A stretch of 64,000 bases of DNA from Flavobacterium sufflavum (GCF_004016525.1 NZ_SACJ01000002.1:124001-188000); one strand, 5' to 3'; counted from the stretch's first letter, positions 9,010 through 18,484 are shown. Numbers and translations: made by a program. Notes: generated from the letters alone by a model not told the origin.

Positions 9010-12000
9010 ATGAATAGCAATTTTTGTCGATATATTTTACTTGGATTGTTTTTGTGTTTTTGTGTATCTCTAAATGCGCAGCAGTCTTTCGTATTTACAT
9101 CTATCGATTCTAAAAATGGACTTTCAGAAAACAGGGTTCGTACCATTTTGCAACTTCAGGATGGTCGAATGGTAATCACTACCGAAGGTGTAACCAATAT
9201 TTATGATGGAACATCCTTTAAATATTTACATCTAAAAGGCAATAACATTTCCCGATTAACCGGCTATTCAGGATTTCACCACGGCTATGTGGATAAAGAA
9301 TATGTCTGGATAAAAGACAAAGGAAAGTTGATGGGTATTGATATAAAACAAGAGCGTTTTGTGTCGAAACCGGATAGCATTTTATTTAAAATGGGAATTC
9401 GGGAATCCATTGCCGACTTTTTTGTTGATGTATATCAGAATTATTGGGTGCTTACGTCTTCAGATAAGCTATTATTTCGAAATGCCAAAAATAGAAAGAC
9501 TGCTGTTTTTCTTAAAAATGTTTCGACTCCCAATGGAATAAAAGACCAACTTTATGATATAGCTGTTATTAAGCAACAACTTTTTCTGTTCTATAGACAT
9601 GGATTGATAGTTTGTTATGATTTGAAGACGGCCAAAGAGTTGTATAAAACCAATTCTTTGTCTGATCAAAATCCAACTCAATATGGCAACACGCTGATGG
9701 TGGTTCAGTCGGAGAATTCATTGTATCAGATACGAAATGGAGGAGGCGGTATTATGTTAGCTTATGATATTAAAAAGCGAACACATACAAAAATACTTCA
9801 AACTGACTATTGGCTCAATACGATTTCTGTTGACAGTAAAGGCAATTTATGGGTGAGTTGTGCCATCGGATTGTGGTTTATTGATAAAAACCTAAAAGAA
9901 AAACAATTGATTCCATCATTCAAATTGGTTGATGGGACCGCAGTAAATACCGAAGCGAGTACACTTTATAACGATTCGCAGGGCGGACTATGGATTGGCA
10001 CATTCAATCATGGATTGTTGTATTACCATCCCGACCGATTCAAATTTAAGAATGTTGGTAAAACGTTTTTTGGAACACAATTAAAAGATATTGATGTCAC
10101 TTGTTTTGAGCAAACGACACAAAATACAATTTTGGTTGGAACCAAAAATGGACTGTACAGTTATTCGTCCGAAACTTCTAAACTTTCTACTTTTCCGGGA
10201 TTTCCAAAGGATGTAGATTGTCTTTCGATGACAAAAGATTCCCAAAATCGGATTTGGATATGCACACGAAATAAAGGAGTCTATTGTTTGCAAAACAATC
10301 AGCTTAAACATATTGATCATCTCGGCGGAAATTGTCGTTACATTGCGGAAAAACCGGATGGACAATTTTTAATTGCAACATCCGATGGATTGGCTGTTTT
10401 TAGTCCTGTGAGTGGAAATTTTAAGTCATTGCAATTGGCATTGAATGGCGAACAATTACGTTCCGTTTCTCAATTGATTGCTTTTGATACCCAATCTTTT
10501 TTGGGAAGAAGTAATGCTGGATTGTTTGCTTATAATTATAAAAAGAATAAAATCAGTCAGCCACTGAAAGAACTTTTGAAGAATGAAAATCAACAATATA
10601 CAGCTGTTTTCAAGGACAGTCGTGGGATTGTATGGATTGGAACCCAAGATGGATTAAGTGTTTGGCAACCATTAAATGCAGAATTGCATACTCTTTTTAC
10701 AGATGACGGATTGGTGAATAACAGCATTAAAGGAATTGTAGAAGACAGGCAAGGACTAATTTGGGTTACCACCGCGGGAGGTGTTTCGCGAATTTCGGTT
10801 AATAATAAAGGAAAAAAACTTCGTTTTTCGATTGCTAATTTCAACCATTATGATGGAGTGATTGAGAATGAGTTTACAGCTTCCGCAATTTTTGCATCGA
10901 GTAATGGACAGCTGTTAATGGGCGGTGTTAACGGTTTTAATAGCATCGATTTGCAAAAACCTTGGTCATTCAAACAATTGCAAAAGCCATTGTTTACTGG
11001 TTTGATGCTTTTTGGAACTAAAGTTAAATCGGGAGAATCCTATGATGACAATATCATATTGAAAAATGCGATTGCTACAACTAAAAGTATTACTTTAAAT
11101 TACAATCAGAACTTTATAACTATTGATTTTTCGGCATTGAATTATGTCAATCCTACGCAAACTTATTATCGTTATCGTTTGGAAGGTATTGATGATAATT
11201 GGCGTGAAATAGTGGCGCAAAATGGAACTGGGAGTGCTTCCTATACTAATTTGGCTCCAGGAACTTATGTGCTGAAAGTAAAAGCAGCCAGCAATAGCAG
11301 GGAATGGTCGAAGGACTATGCCGAAATCACTATTGTTGTTAATCCGCCTTTTTGGAAAACACTAATCGCTTATATTTTGTATTTGGCAATTGTCTTGTTG
11401 TTGCTTTATTTGTCGTTATCGTATTATAAAAAATGGACTAATCAGCAATTAATGCGTAAAAATGAAGAAAAGCTGAACCAAATGAAGTTTAATTTCTTTA
11501 CTAATGTCAGCCATGAATTCCGTACTCCGCTTACGTTGATTATTACTCCGCTGGAATCCATCTTGAAGGAAATAAAAGAGAATGCTCTAGAATCAAGAAT
11601 TAAATTAGTTCACCGTCATGCGTTAAACTTGCAGCATTTGGTAAATCAATTATTGGATTTTAGACGATTGGAAATCTCGGGCGAAAAACTCAATCTGACT
11701 TTTGGCGATTTGGTAGATTTTGTAAAGCAATTCGAAGATTTATTTGGTAAACTGGCTCAGGAAAAACAGATTGATTTATCGATACAATCCGAAAAGTCAG
11801 AGTTGTTCATGTATTTTGATAATGATAAATTATATAAGGTAATCAATAACCTGTTGTCGAATGCTTTCAAGTTTACTCCTCCAGGAGGAACAATTACAAT
11901 GAGACTTTCCCAAGCAATAGAGAATCAAAATTTGGATTTTGTTAAGCTTGAAGTTATGGATTCGGGTTCGGGAATTTCAGAAAAGGATTTACCTAATGTA

Positions 12001-13014
12001 TTCAACCGTTTTTATCAGGCTTCAACAACTCAGGGAGGAAGTGGTATTGGATTGCATTTGGTAAAAGAATATGTGGAATTGCATTCAGGAGATGTAACGG
12101 TGGAAAGTGAACCTAATGTAGAAACGATATTTTTGGTTACAATTCCAACAAATCTTGTTCCTCAAAAAACAGATTCAGAAACTTTTGTTGCTACTGATGA
12201 AGACACAATCGATAATCAAATTATTGCAACAACATCAAAAAAAGAGACCCTTTTAGTAGTGGAAGACAATGATGATTTAAGACGTTTTCTGGTAACCGAA
12301 TTGTCTCATAAATACGAAGTTTTTGAAGCTGCTGATGGTGAAGAAGGAGAAGTTTTGGCTTTGTCAAAATCTCCCGATTTGATAATAAGTGATGTGATGA
12401 TGCCAAAAGTCGACGGTTTTGAATTATGCAAACGCATAAAATCAAACGTACAAACTTCGCATATTCCGGTGATATTATTGACCGCTCGCACATCCGAAGA
12501 ACTCAAAATGACAGGATATCAATCCGGAGCCGATGAATATTTGGCTAAGCCGTTTAATCTGGAAATATTGTTACTTCGAATAGAGAAATTGATTGCACAA
12601 AAAAATCAACGACAATCAGCATTTTCGAAAAAATTAGAGGTGAATCCAAAAGAGATTACCATTACTTCAATTGACGAACAATTAATCGAAAAAGCACTTG
12701 GCTACATGGAAAAAAACATGGATAATCCCGATTATTCCGTTCAGCAGTTTAGCCAGGATTTGGGAATGGATCGAACGGTTTTGTATAAAAAAATGCAATC
12801 CATAACCGGACTTGCTCCTTCGGAATTTATCCGTTCCATTCGATTGAAACGTGCTGCACAACTTTTAATACAGGGGCAATATCCCGTAGCCGAAGTTGCC
12901 GAAAAAGTGGGTTTTAATACGCAGAAATATTTCAGTAAATATTTTAAGGAAGCTTTTGGAGTGAGCCCCTCAAAGTATGCTCAAAATGAAAAAAATGCTG
13001 ATAATGAGTCGTAG
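9010..13014 (+). CDS. Hybrid two-component system sensor/regulator (HTCS)
   Basis: A 1334-residue one-protein two-component system of the type that controls polysaccharide use in Bacteroidota. In order: signal peptide (to NAQQS), a periplasmic two-propeller sensor of ligand-binding Reg_prop blades (WIGTFNHGLL and WIGTQDGLSVW motifs, to about 640), a Y_Y_Y domain (about 690-765), one membrane helix (about 783-803), HisKA with His835 (NVSHEFRTPLT), HATPase (NNLLSNAFKFTPPGG), a receiver with Asp1128 (ISDVMMPKVDGFE) and an AraC-type DNA-binding domain (last 100 residues). I chose the ATG at 9010, which begins the signal peptide, over an upstream TTG at 8989. It precedes a GH31 gene, its probable target. 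Confidence 0.93.
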   Translation: MNSNFCRYILLGLFLCFCVSLNAQQSFVFTSIDSKNGLSENRVRTILQLQDGRMVITTEGVTNIYDGTSFKYLHLKGNNISRLTGYSGFHHGYVDKEYVWIKDKGKLMGIDIKQERFVSKPDSILFKMGIRESIADFFVDVYQNYWVLTSSDKLLFRNAKNRKTAVFLKNVSTPNGIKDQLYDIAVIKQQLFLFYRHGLIVCYDLKTAKELYKTNSLSDQNPTQYGNTLMVVQSENSLYQIRNGGGGIMLAYDIKKRTHTKILQTDYWLNTISVDSKGNLWVSCAIGLWFIDKNLKEKQLIPSFKLVDGTAVNTEASTLYNDSQGGLWIGTFNHGLLYYHPDRFKFKNVGKTFFGTQLKDIDVTCFEQTTQNTILVGTKNGLYSYSSETSKLSTFPGFPKDVDCLSMTKDSQNRIWICTRNKGVYCLQNNQLKHIDHLGGNCRYIAEKPDGQFLIATSDGLAVFSPVSGNFKSLQLALNGEQLRSVSQLIAFDTQSFLGRSNAGLFAYNYKKNKISQPLKELLKNENQQYTAVFKDSRGIVWIGTQDGLSVWQPLNAELHTLFTDDGLVNNSIKGIVEDRQGLIWVTTAGGVSRISVNNKGKKLRFSIANFNHYDGVIENEFTASAIFASSNGQLLMGGVNGFNSIDLQKPWSFKQLQKPLFTGLMLFGTKVKSGESYDDNIILKNAIATTKSITLNYNQNFITIDFSALNYVNPTQTYYRYRLEGIDDNWREIVAQNGTGSASYTNLAPGTYVLKVKAASNSREWSKDYAEITIVVNPPFWKTLIAYILYLAIVLLLLYLSLSYYKKWTNQQLMRKNEEKLNQMKFNFFTNVSHEFRTPLTLIITPLESILKEIKENALESRIKLVHRHALNLQHLVNQLLDFRRLEISGEKLNLTFGDLVDFVKQFEDLFGKLAQEKQIDLSIQSEKSELFMYFDNDKLYKVINNLLSNAFKFTPPGGTITMRLSQAIENQNLDFVKLEVMDSGSGISEKDLPNVFNRFYQASTTQGGSGIGLHLVKEYVELHSGDVTVESEPNVETIFLVTIPTNLVPQKTDSETFVATDEDTIDNQIIATTSKKETLLVVEDNDDLRRFLVTELSHKYEVFEAADGEEGEVLALSKSPDLIISDVMMPKVDGFELCKRIKSNVQTSHIPVILLTARTSEELKMTGYQSGADEYLAKPFNLEILLLRIEKLIAQKNQRQSAFSKKLEVNPKEITITSIDEQLIEKALGYMEKNMDNPDYSVQQFSQDLGMDRTVLYKKMQSITGLAPSEFIRSIRLKRAAQLLIQGQYPVAEVAEKVGFNTQKYFSKYFKEAFGVSPSKYAQNEKNADNES

Positions 13015-13084
13015 TAAAGGAATAAACAACGAAATGTACCAATGAAAACAACATATTGTACCCATTCCTTTAAGTGAATATAAA

Positions 13085-13092
13085 TAGTTTTG
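13085..13092 (+). promoter_or_regulatory. Possible -7 box of the GH31 promoter
   Basis: TAGTTTTG matches TAnnTTTG and lies 30 bases before the GH31 ATG. The nearest TTG (13056-13058) is 26 bases upstream, longer than usual, which would fit an activator-dependent promoter. Low certainty. Confidence 0.35.
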
Positions 13093-13122
13093 GTTCTTAT
13101 TGATTAACTTAAATTAAACCAA

Positions 13123-15609
13123 ATGAAAAATGCATTTCTGAGTAGAAACTGCCAGTACATTCTGTTGCTTGCGCTGTTTTCTTTTTCGTCATTAGCAGCT
13201 CAAAATTATCAAAAAACGGCTTTAGGTGTAAAAAGCAAACTTCAGTCGATGGATGTTGAGGTCCAGTTTTACAGTCCAAGTATCGTTCGTATTTTAAAAT
13301 CACCCGGAGGAGTTGCTTTCAAAAAAGAAAGTCTATCCGTTACCAAAAAACCACAGGTGACAAAATTTACAATCCAACAAAAAGGAGATGTTCTTTCGTT
13401 AAAAAGCGAAAAATTAAAAGTTGATGTTAATTTAAAATCGGGTAACATATCTTATTACACAGTTGCAGGAGCAGCACTTTTAAGTGAGGCAGCATCAGGA
13501 TCAAAGTTTACTGATTTTGATGATGCAGGATCTAAAACCTATAGCATCAATCAATTGTTTACACTAGATAAAGACGAGGCTATTTATGGTCTGGGACAAC
13601 AACAGCGAGGCAAATTATCGTTGCGTAACGCAAGAATAAATATGGTACAAGGCAACGTTGATGATTATGTTCCTTACCTTGTTTCTACAAAAGGCTACGG
13701 ATTGTTCTGGGATAATTATTCGCCAACAGTTTTTGAAGATAAACCAGAAAGTGCTTCCTTCAAATCAGAGGTTGGTGATTGCATTGATTATTACTTTATG
13801 ATTGGTGGAAATATTGACGGATCTATTGCCGGTATGCGTGAACTTACCGGACAAGCTCCAATGTTTCCATTATGGACATTTGGTTATTGGCAAAGTAAAG
13901 AACGCTATAAAAGCCAAAATGAACTGGTAGGCGTAGTGAGCAAATACCGTGAACTGGGTGTTCCACTCGATGGGATCATTCAGGATTGGCAATATTGGGG
14001 TAATAATTACCAATGGAATGCCATGGAATTTCTCAACCCAGAATTTCCTAACCCAAAGAAAATGGTGGATGATATTCACAACATGAATGCACACGTGATT
14101 ATTTCTATTTGGAGTTCATTTGGACCAGAAACCAAACAATTCCGAGAAATGCAACCGAAAGGTATGCTTTTGAATTTTGGTACCTGGCCCCAATCTGGAG
14201 TGGAATCATGGCCGCCAAACCGTGACTATCCATCAGGCGTTCAACCTTATGATCCGTACAATCCTGAAGCTCGCGAGATTTATTGGAAGCATTTGGATAA
14301 AGGTCTTTTTTCTGTGGGAATAGATGGTTGGTGGATGGATTCATCAGAACCTGATCACATGGATTTCAAGCCTTCAGATTTTGATATTAAAACTTATTTA
14401 GGTTCATTTCGAAAAGTTCGTAATGCTTTTCCATTGATGACGGTAGGAGGCGTTTCAGAACACCAACGCGCGGCAAGTGCTGATAAGCGTGTATTTATAC
14501 TTACCCGCTCGGCATTTGCCGGACAACAACGTTACGGAGCCAATACTTGGTCGGGCGATGTGAATTCATCTTGGCAATCGTTGCGTAATCAGATACCGGC
14601 TGGTCTAAACTTTTCTATGAGTGCCATTCCGTATTGGAATACGGATATTGGAGGTTTTTTTGCAGGTGCTTATAAAAGAGGATGGGGCGACGGAACTAAG
14701 AATCCATCCTTTCAGGAATTGTATGTTCGCTGGCTTCAGTTTGGCGCATTTACTCCTATGATGCGTTCACATGGTACAGATATTCCAAGAGAGATTTATA
14801 ATTTTGGAAAAAAAGGCGAAACAATCTACGATGCGATAGCCAAAACAATTGATTTGCGTTATTCATTGTTGCCCTATATTTATTCTGCTTCTTGGGATAT
14901 TACAAATAATCAATCCACTATGATGCGCGCTTTGGTGATGGATTTTAATGATAAGAAAGTTGTAGACATGAACAATGAGTATCTATTTGGTAAATCAATA
15001 TTGGTGGCGCCAGTTGTCAATGCTCAATATACTCCTGAAACTATTGTAAAATCAAATGAAGAAACAGGTTGGAATAAAGATAATGATGCTAACGGAGCTA
15101 AAGCCCAAGCTGTTACTTTCACTCAAGCAAAATCAACAAAAGTGTATTTGCCGGAAGGAACTGCGTGGTATGATTTCTGGACAAATGAGAAAATTAATGG
15201 TGGTCAGGAAATTGAAAAAGCAACAACTATCGATGAAATTCCTTTGTACATTAAATCAGGAAGTATCATTCCTTTTGGTCCAAAAGTGCAATATGCTACA
15301 GAAAAAAAATGGGATAACTTAGAAATACGTGTTTATCCCGGAGCTAATGGCGAATTCACTTTATACGAAGATGAAAACGACAATTACAATTATGAAAAAG
15401 GAGCCTATTCTACAATAACTTTTAAATGGAATGAGCAAACCAAAACATTAACTGTTGGAAAAAGAAAAGGAAACTTCAACGGTATGATAAAAAACAGAAC
15501 GTTTAATATTGTTCTTGTAGGTAAGCAAAAAGGAACTGGAATGACTAGCAGTACTAATTTTGATAAAATAATATCTTATGATGGAAAAGAAAAATCGGTG
15601 AAACTGTAA
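13123..15609 (+). CDS. Secreted GH31 glycoside hydrolase (alpha-glucosidase/alpha-xylosidase type)
   Basis: An 828-residue family 31 glycosidase that releases alpha-linked sugars. The N-terminus is a signal peptide ending at SLAAQN. It is followed by a beta-sandwich domain (IYGLGQQQRGKL) and a TIM barrel. Nucleophile Asp406 lies in GWWMDSSEPDH, and the probable acid/base Asp479 lies in WSGDVNSSW. The C-terminal beta domains contain SIIPFGPKVQYATEK and LYEDENDNYNYEKG. The WMDSSEPD form resembles bacterial alpha-xylosidases and alpha-glucosidases, but substrate cannot be settled from sequence. No SusC/SusD pair is nearby. The HTCS gene 108 bases upstream is the likely regulator. Confidence 0.9.
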   Translation: MKNAFLSRNCQYILLLALFSFSSLAAQNYQKTALGVKSKLQSMDVEVQFYSPSIVRILKSPGGVAFKKESLSVTKKPQVTKFTIQQKGDVLSLKSEKLKVDVNLKSGNISYYTVAGAALLSEAASGSKFTDFDDAGSKTYSINQLFTLDKDEAIYGLGQQQRGKLSLRNARINMVQGNVDDYVPYLVSTKGYGLFWDNYSPTVFEDKPESASFKSEVGDCIDYYFMIGGNIDGSIAGMRELTGQAPMFPLWTFGYWQSKERYKSQNELVGVVSKYRELGVPLDGIIQDWQYWGNNYQWNAMEFLNPEFPNPKKMVDDIHNMNAHVIISIWSSFGPETKQFREMQPKGMLLNFGTWPQSGVESWPPNRDYPSGVQPYDPYNPEAREIYWKHLDKGLFSVGIDGWWMDSSEPDHMDFKPSDFDIKTYLGSFRKVRNAFPLMTVGGVSEHQRAASADKRVFILTRSAFAGQQRYGANTWSGDVNSSWQSLRNQIPAGLNFSMSAIPYWNTDIGGFFAGAYKRGWGDGTKNPSFQELYVRWLQFGAFTPMMRSHGTDIPREIYNFGKKGETIYDAIAKTIDLRYSLLPYIYSASWDITNNQSTMMRALVMDFNDKKVVDMNNEYLFGKSILVAPVVNAQYTPETIVKSNEETGWNKDNDANGAKAQAVTFTQAKSTKVYLPEGTAWYDFWTNEKINGGQEIEKATTIDEIPLYIKSGSIIPFGPKVQYATEKKWDNLEIRVYPGANGEFTLYEDENDNYNYEKGAYSTITFKWNEQTKTLTVGKRKGNFNGMIKNRTFNIVLVGKQKGTGMTSSTNFDKIISYDGKEKSVKL

Positions 15610-15640
15610 ATAACTAAATATAGATTCCTGAATAGAAGTA

Positions 15641-15680
15641 AATAAAAAAGTCTTAAACAATTATTGTTTAAGACTTTTTT
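15641..15680. terminator. Bidirectional terminator between GH31 and tRNA-Ala
   Basis: AAGTCTTAAACAA, loop TTA and TTGTTTAAGACTT make a perfect 13-pair stem. It is flanked by A6 on the left and T7 on the right, so it can stop the GH31 transcript from the left and the tRNA transcript from the right. Confidence 0.85.
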
Positions 15681-15682
15681 TG

Positions 15683-15756
15683 TGGAGAATACCGGATTCG
15701 AACCGGTCGCCTCTACGCTGCCAGCGTAGCGCTCTAGCCAAATGAGCTAATCCCCC
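15683..15756 (-). tRNA. tRNA-Ala (anticodon GGC)
   Basis: Read on the minus strand, the 74 bases start GGGGGATTAGCTC and fold as a cloverleaf. The anticodon stem CTACG/CGTAG holds the loop CTGGCAG (anticodon GGC), and the T arm has CCGGTTCGAATCCGG. The acceptor stem pairs with several G-U wobbles, including G3:U70, the known identity element for alanyl-tRNA synthetase. The discriminator is A, and the CCA end is not encoded. It is a single tRNA gene followed by the bidirectional terminator. Confidence 0.95.
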
Positions 15757-15814
15757 ATTGCAGGGGCAAATATAACATTTTATGGGATTCAAAAAACAAC
15801 TTTTGAAAAAAGTA

Positions 15815-15842
15815 TTGTTTCTGTCGAATATTTTTAACTTTA
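15815..15842 (+). promoter_or_regulatory. Possible promoter of the crotonase-family gene
   Basis: TTG at 15815-15817 and TAACTTTA at 15835-15842 are 17 bases apart. The -7 box departs from TAnnTTTG at the last base only. It lies 15 bases before the ATG. Confidence 0.35.
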
Positions 15843-15857
15843 CCTAAAAACTATTCA

Positions 15858-16625
15858 ATGGATATGCAAAGTTCTAATGGCTCATTAATTACCACTATTG
15901 AAAATAATATTGCTACGGTTGAGTTTGGACATCCGGCAAGCAACTCTTTTCCGCGTTCATTACTGGATTTGTTGACTTTAGAAATTAATAATTTAAGTAT
16001 TAATGATACTGTTAAAGTGATTATTTTAAAGAGTAAAGGAACGACTGCTTTTTGCGCCGGTGCTTCTTTTGATGAGCTTTTGGCTGTTTCAAATGAAGAA
16101 GAAGGATTGGAATTTTTTTCAGGTTTTGCTCATTTAATTAATGCTATGCGTCGCTGTCCTAAGCTAATTATTGGGCGTATTCACGGAAAAGCGGTTGGAG
16201 GAGGAGTAGGCATTGCAGCAGCTTGTGATTATGTTTTTGCAACGGCAAATGCCTCGATAAAATTATCCGAATTAGCTATAGGAATTGGTCCTTTTGTCAT
16301 TGAACCTGCCGTGAGTAGAAAAATAGGGAAAACGGCTATGACCGAAATGACCTTGGCAGCTCACGAATGGAAATCGGCGGCTTGGGCACAACAAAAAGGA
16401 TTGTATGTTGAGGTGCTGGAAACTCCAGAATTATTAGATGCTGCCATTGCTGATTTCAGCTCCAAATTAGCTTCCTATAATCCTGATGCTTTATTGGAAA
16501 TGAAGAAAGTAATTTGGGAAGGAACTGAAAAATGGGAATCACTTTTGTTGGAAAGAGCAGCGATTTCAGGGCAATTGGTGTTGTCTGATTTCACTAAAAA
16601 AGCTTTAACCCAATTCAAAAAATAA
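15858..16625 (+). CDS. Enoyl-CoA hydratase/isomerase (crotonase) family protein
   Basis: A 255-residue crotonase-fold enzyme acting on acyl-CoA. The oxyanion-hole signature is clear in CAGASFDELL and in RIHGKAVGGGVGIAAACDYVFA. Glu residues at KLSELAIGIGP and AMTEMTL fall near the two catalytic Glu of enoyl-CoA hydratase, so hydratase or isomerase activity is possible. The usual glycine-rich loop after the first Glu is replaced by FVIEPAV, so substrate use may differ. No other beta-oxidation gene adjoins it, and it seems to be a single-gene unit. Confidence 0.82.
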   Translation: MDMQSSNGSLITTIENNIATVEFGHPASNSFPRSLLDLLTLEINNLSINDTVKVIILKSKGTTAFCAGASFDELLAVSNEEEGLEFFSGFAHLINAMRRCPKLIIGRIHGKAVGGGVGIAAACDYVFATANASIKLSELAIGIGPFVIEPAVSRKIGKTAMTEMTLAAHEWKSAAWAQQKGLYVEVLETPELLDAAIADFSSKLASYNPDALLEMKKVIWEGTEKWESLLLERAAISGQLVLSDFTKKALTQFKK

Positions 16626-16631
16626 TTTTTT

Positions 16632-16712
16632 CAGGAGCTATTCCCGTCATCCGCTGTATCTTTTATCTCTTTTTGAGAAAGAGATAAAAGGATGCCGCTT
16701 CTACCGGGGCTA
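16632..16712. repeat. Dispersed intergenic repeat with central hairpin, copy 1
   Basis: The unit reads AGCTATTCCCGTCATCCGCT, then a perfect hairpin (CTTTTATCTCTTT/AAAGAGATAAAAG), then GATGCCGCTT and CCGGGGCTA. The same skeleton with a different hairpin stem occurs at 29411-29490. It lies just after the crotonase-family stop and may also act as its terminator. Confidence 0.7.
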
Positions 16713-16767
16713 AAATCGACGAAATTTCAAACGAACAATTTTCAAGTCATTTCTCATATCAATTCAT

Positions 16768-16775
16768 TAAATTTG
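16768..16775 (+). promoter_or_regulatory. Possible -7 box for queD
   Basis: TAAATTTG matches TAnnTTTG, 20 bases before the queD ATG. No clear TTG is found at the expected -33 spacing. Confidence 0.35.
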
Positions 16776-16794
16776 CAGTCAAAATAAATCCACG

Positions 16795-17247
16795 ATGAGT
16801 AATATCAGAATTACAAAACAATTTAGTTTCGAAACAGGTCATGCCTTATACGGCTACGACGGAAAATGTAAAAATGTACATGGTCATAGTTATAAATTGT
16901 CTGTAACGGTTATTGGTAAACCAATTACAAACCGTAATGATGTTAAATTCGGAATGGTAATCGATTTTTCGGATTTGAAAAAAATCGTCAAAGAAGAAAT
17001 TGTAGATCAGTTTGATCATGCGACTGTTTTTAACGAAACCACTCCGCACGTTGAGTTGGCTCAAGAATTAAAAAATCGTGGACATCACGTAATTTTAGTG
17101 GATTATCAGCCTACCAGTGAAAATATGGTAGTTGATTTTGCTGAAAGAATAATCAGAAGATTACCTGAAAGAATCACGCTTTTCTCCTTAAAATTGCAGG
17201 AAACAGAATCTTCGTTTGCTGAATGGTTTGCAAGTGATAATCTGTAG
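16795..17247 (+). CDS. queD: 6-carboxytetrahydropterin synthase family protein (QueD/PTPS)
   Basis: A 150-residue member of the 6-pyruvoyl-tetrahydropterin synthase fold. QueD makes 6-carboxy-5,6,7,8-tetrahydropterin from 7,8-dihydroneopterin triphosphate in queuosine synthesis. Zinc ligands are His16 (FETGHALYG) and His29 and His31 (CKNVHGHSYK). The nucleophilic Cys25 lies in GKCKN. A second active-site region is DQFDHATVFNE, and the C-terminal Glu-rich LKLQETESSFAEW is also typical. Other queuosine genes are not adjacent. lpxH follows after 49 bases, perhaps in the same transcript. Confidence 0.88.
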   Translation: MSNIRITKQFSFETGHALYGYDGKCKNVHGHSYKLSVTVIGKPITNRNDVKFGMVIDFSDLKKIVKEEIVDQFDHATVFNETTPHVELAQELKNRGHHVILVDYQPTSENMVVDFAERIIRRLPERITLFSLKLQETESSFAEWFASDNL

Positions 17248-17296
17248 AAATTCCAATTTTTAAATTCCAAATCCCAAGTTTTACAACTTTATCTAA

Positions 17297-18040
17297 ATGA
17301 AAAAAGTATATTTTGCTTCCGATCAACATTTTGGAGCGCCAACAGCCGAATCGAGTTTTCCCAGAGAACAGAAATTCGTTGCCTGGCTTGACGAAGTGAA
17401 AAAAGATGCTGAAGCCATTTTTCTTTTAGGTGATTTATTCGATTTTTGGTTCGAATACAAAACTGTAGTTCCAAAGGGTTTTGTACGTGTTTTAGGAAAG
17501 TTGGCTGAAATTCGCGACAGCGGAATCCCGATTTATTTCTTCGTTGGAAATCACGATTTGTGGATGGATGATTATTTAGAAAAAGAATTGAATATTCCGG
17601 TCTATCACGATAATCAGGAATTTACTTTTAATGGAAAAACATTCCTTATAGGTCATGGAGACGGAAAAGGTCCTGGTGATTTAGGATACAAACGCATGAA
17701 AAAAGTGTTTACAAATCCGTTTTCTAAATGGCTTTTCAGATGGCTTCATCCAGATATTGGAGTACGTTTGGCTCAGTATCTTTCGGTAAAAAACAAGCTG
17801 ATTTCAGGAGAATCGGATGTTAAATTCTTAGGAGAAGAGAACGAATGGCTGATTTTGTATGCCAAGCGAAAATTAGAAACTAAACATTATAATTATTTGG
17901 TTTTTGGTCACCGTCATTTACCTATGATTCATTCAGTTGGCGAAAACTCTGATTATGTCAATTTAGGCGATTGGATTTCGTATTTTACTTATGGTGTTTT
18001 TGATGGAGAAAAATTCGAAATTAAAACATTCGAAAATTAA
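17297..18040 (+). CDS. lpxH: UDP-2,3-diacylglucosamine diphosphatase
   Basis: LpxH, 247 residues, hydrolyses UDP-2,3-diacylglucosamine to lipid X and UMP in lipid A synthesis at the inner membrane surface. The metallophosphoesterase motifs appear in order: DQHFGAP, GDLFDFWFEY, GNHDLW, GHGDGKG and GHRHLP. The metal-binding His and Asp residues are all present. The C-terminal part (NLGDWISYFTYG) is also typical. Its stop codon overlaps that of the convergent gene by four bases. Confidence 0.92.
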   Translation: MKKVYFASDQHFGAPTAESSFPREQKFVAWLDEVKKDAEAIFLLGDLFDFWFEYKTVVPKGFVRVLGKLAEIRDSGIPIYFFVGNHDLWMDDYLEKELNIPVYHDNQEFTFNGKTFLIGHGDGKGPGDLGYKRMKKVFTNPFSKWLFRWLHPDIGVRLAQYLSVKNKLISGESDVKFLGEENEWLILYAKRKLETKHYNYLVFGHRHLPMIHSVGENSDYVNLGDWISYFTYGVFDGEKFEIKTFEN

Positions 18041-18393
18041 TTTTTCCCTTCTCCATTTAAGTAGCTTTCCATTTTTATTCTGAATAAAGTTCCGTTAACT
18101 AAATCTTTCAGGTACTTTAATTCGCTTGTAGAAACTGACAAGTCGAGTTGGTACAAAGGTGTTTTTAATAAAAATTTGCAGTTACTGTTTTTTAAGGTAC
18201 AGTCTTCACAACAACTATTTTTGGCAATACTTTCGTCGATTAAATATTCAAATTCGTTTAGTTCAGAAACGGTAAAAAACAATCCAATTTCCTTAAAAAT
18301 TAATTGAATCCTGTTTGGAATAATTCCTTCTTGCTTTTCCCAGTAAAAAGCGATGCCAAGACTGTTGATATAGATTTGTTGTATTTGTTCCAT
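18037..18393 (-). CDS. Conserved hypothetical protein with a Cys cluster
   Basis: A 118-residue protein of unknown function; it resembles small uncharacterised flavobacterial proteins but I cannot name a family. The first 80 residues look alpha/beta and soluble. The motif SCCEDCTLKNSNC (around 71-83) has four cysteines in 13 residues and could bind zinc or an Fe-S centre, although the spacing matches no motif I know. It has no signal peptide. The gene is monocistronic, convergent with lpxH and overlaps it by four bases. Confidence 0.7.
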   Translation of the reverse strand: MEQIQQIYINSLGIAFYWEKQEGIIPNRIQLIFKEIGLFFTVSELNEFEYLIDESIAKNSCCEDCTLKNSNCKFLLKTPLYQLDLSVSTSELKYLKDLVNGTLFRIKMESYLNGEGKN

Positions 18394-18484
18394 AATATCT
18401 TATATGTATGAAACAAATATAATTATTATTTATATTAATTCTAAATAATAATTAATAAAAAATAAACCCGACAAGCATTTATTG

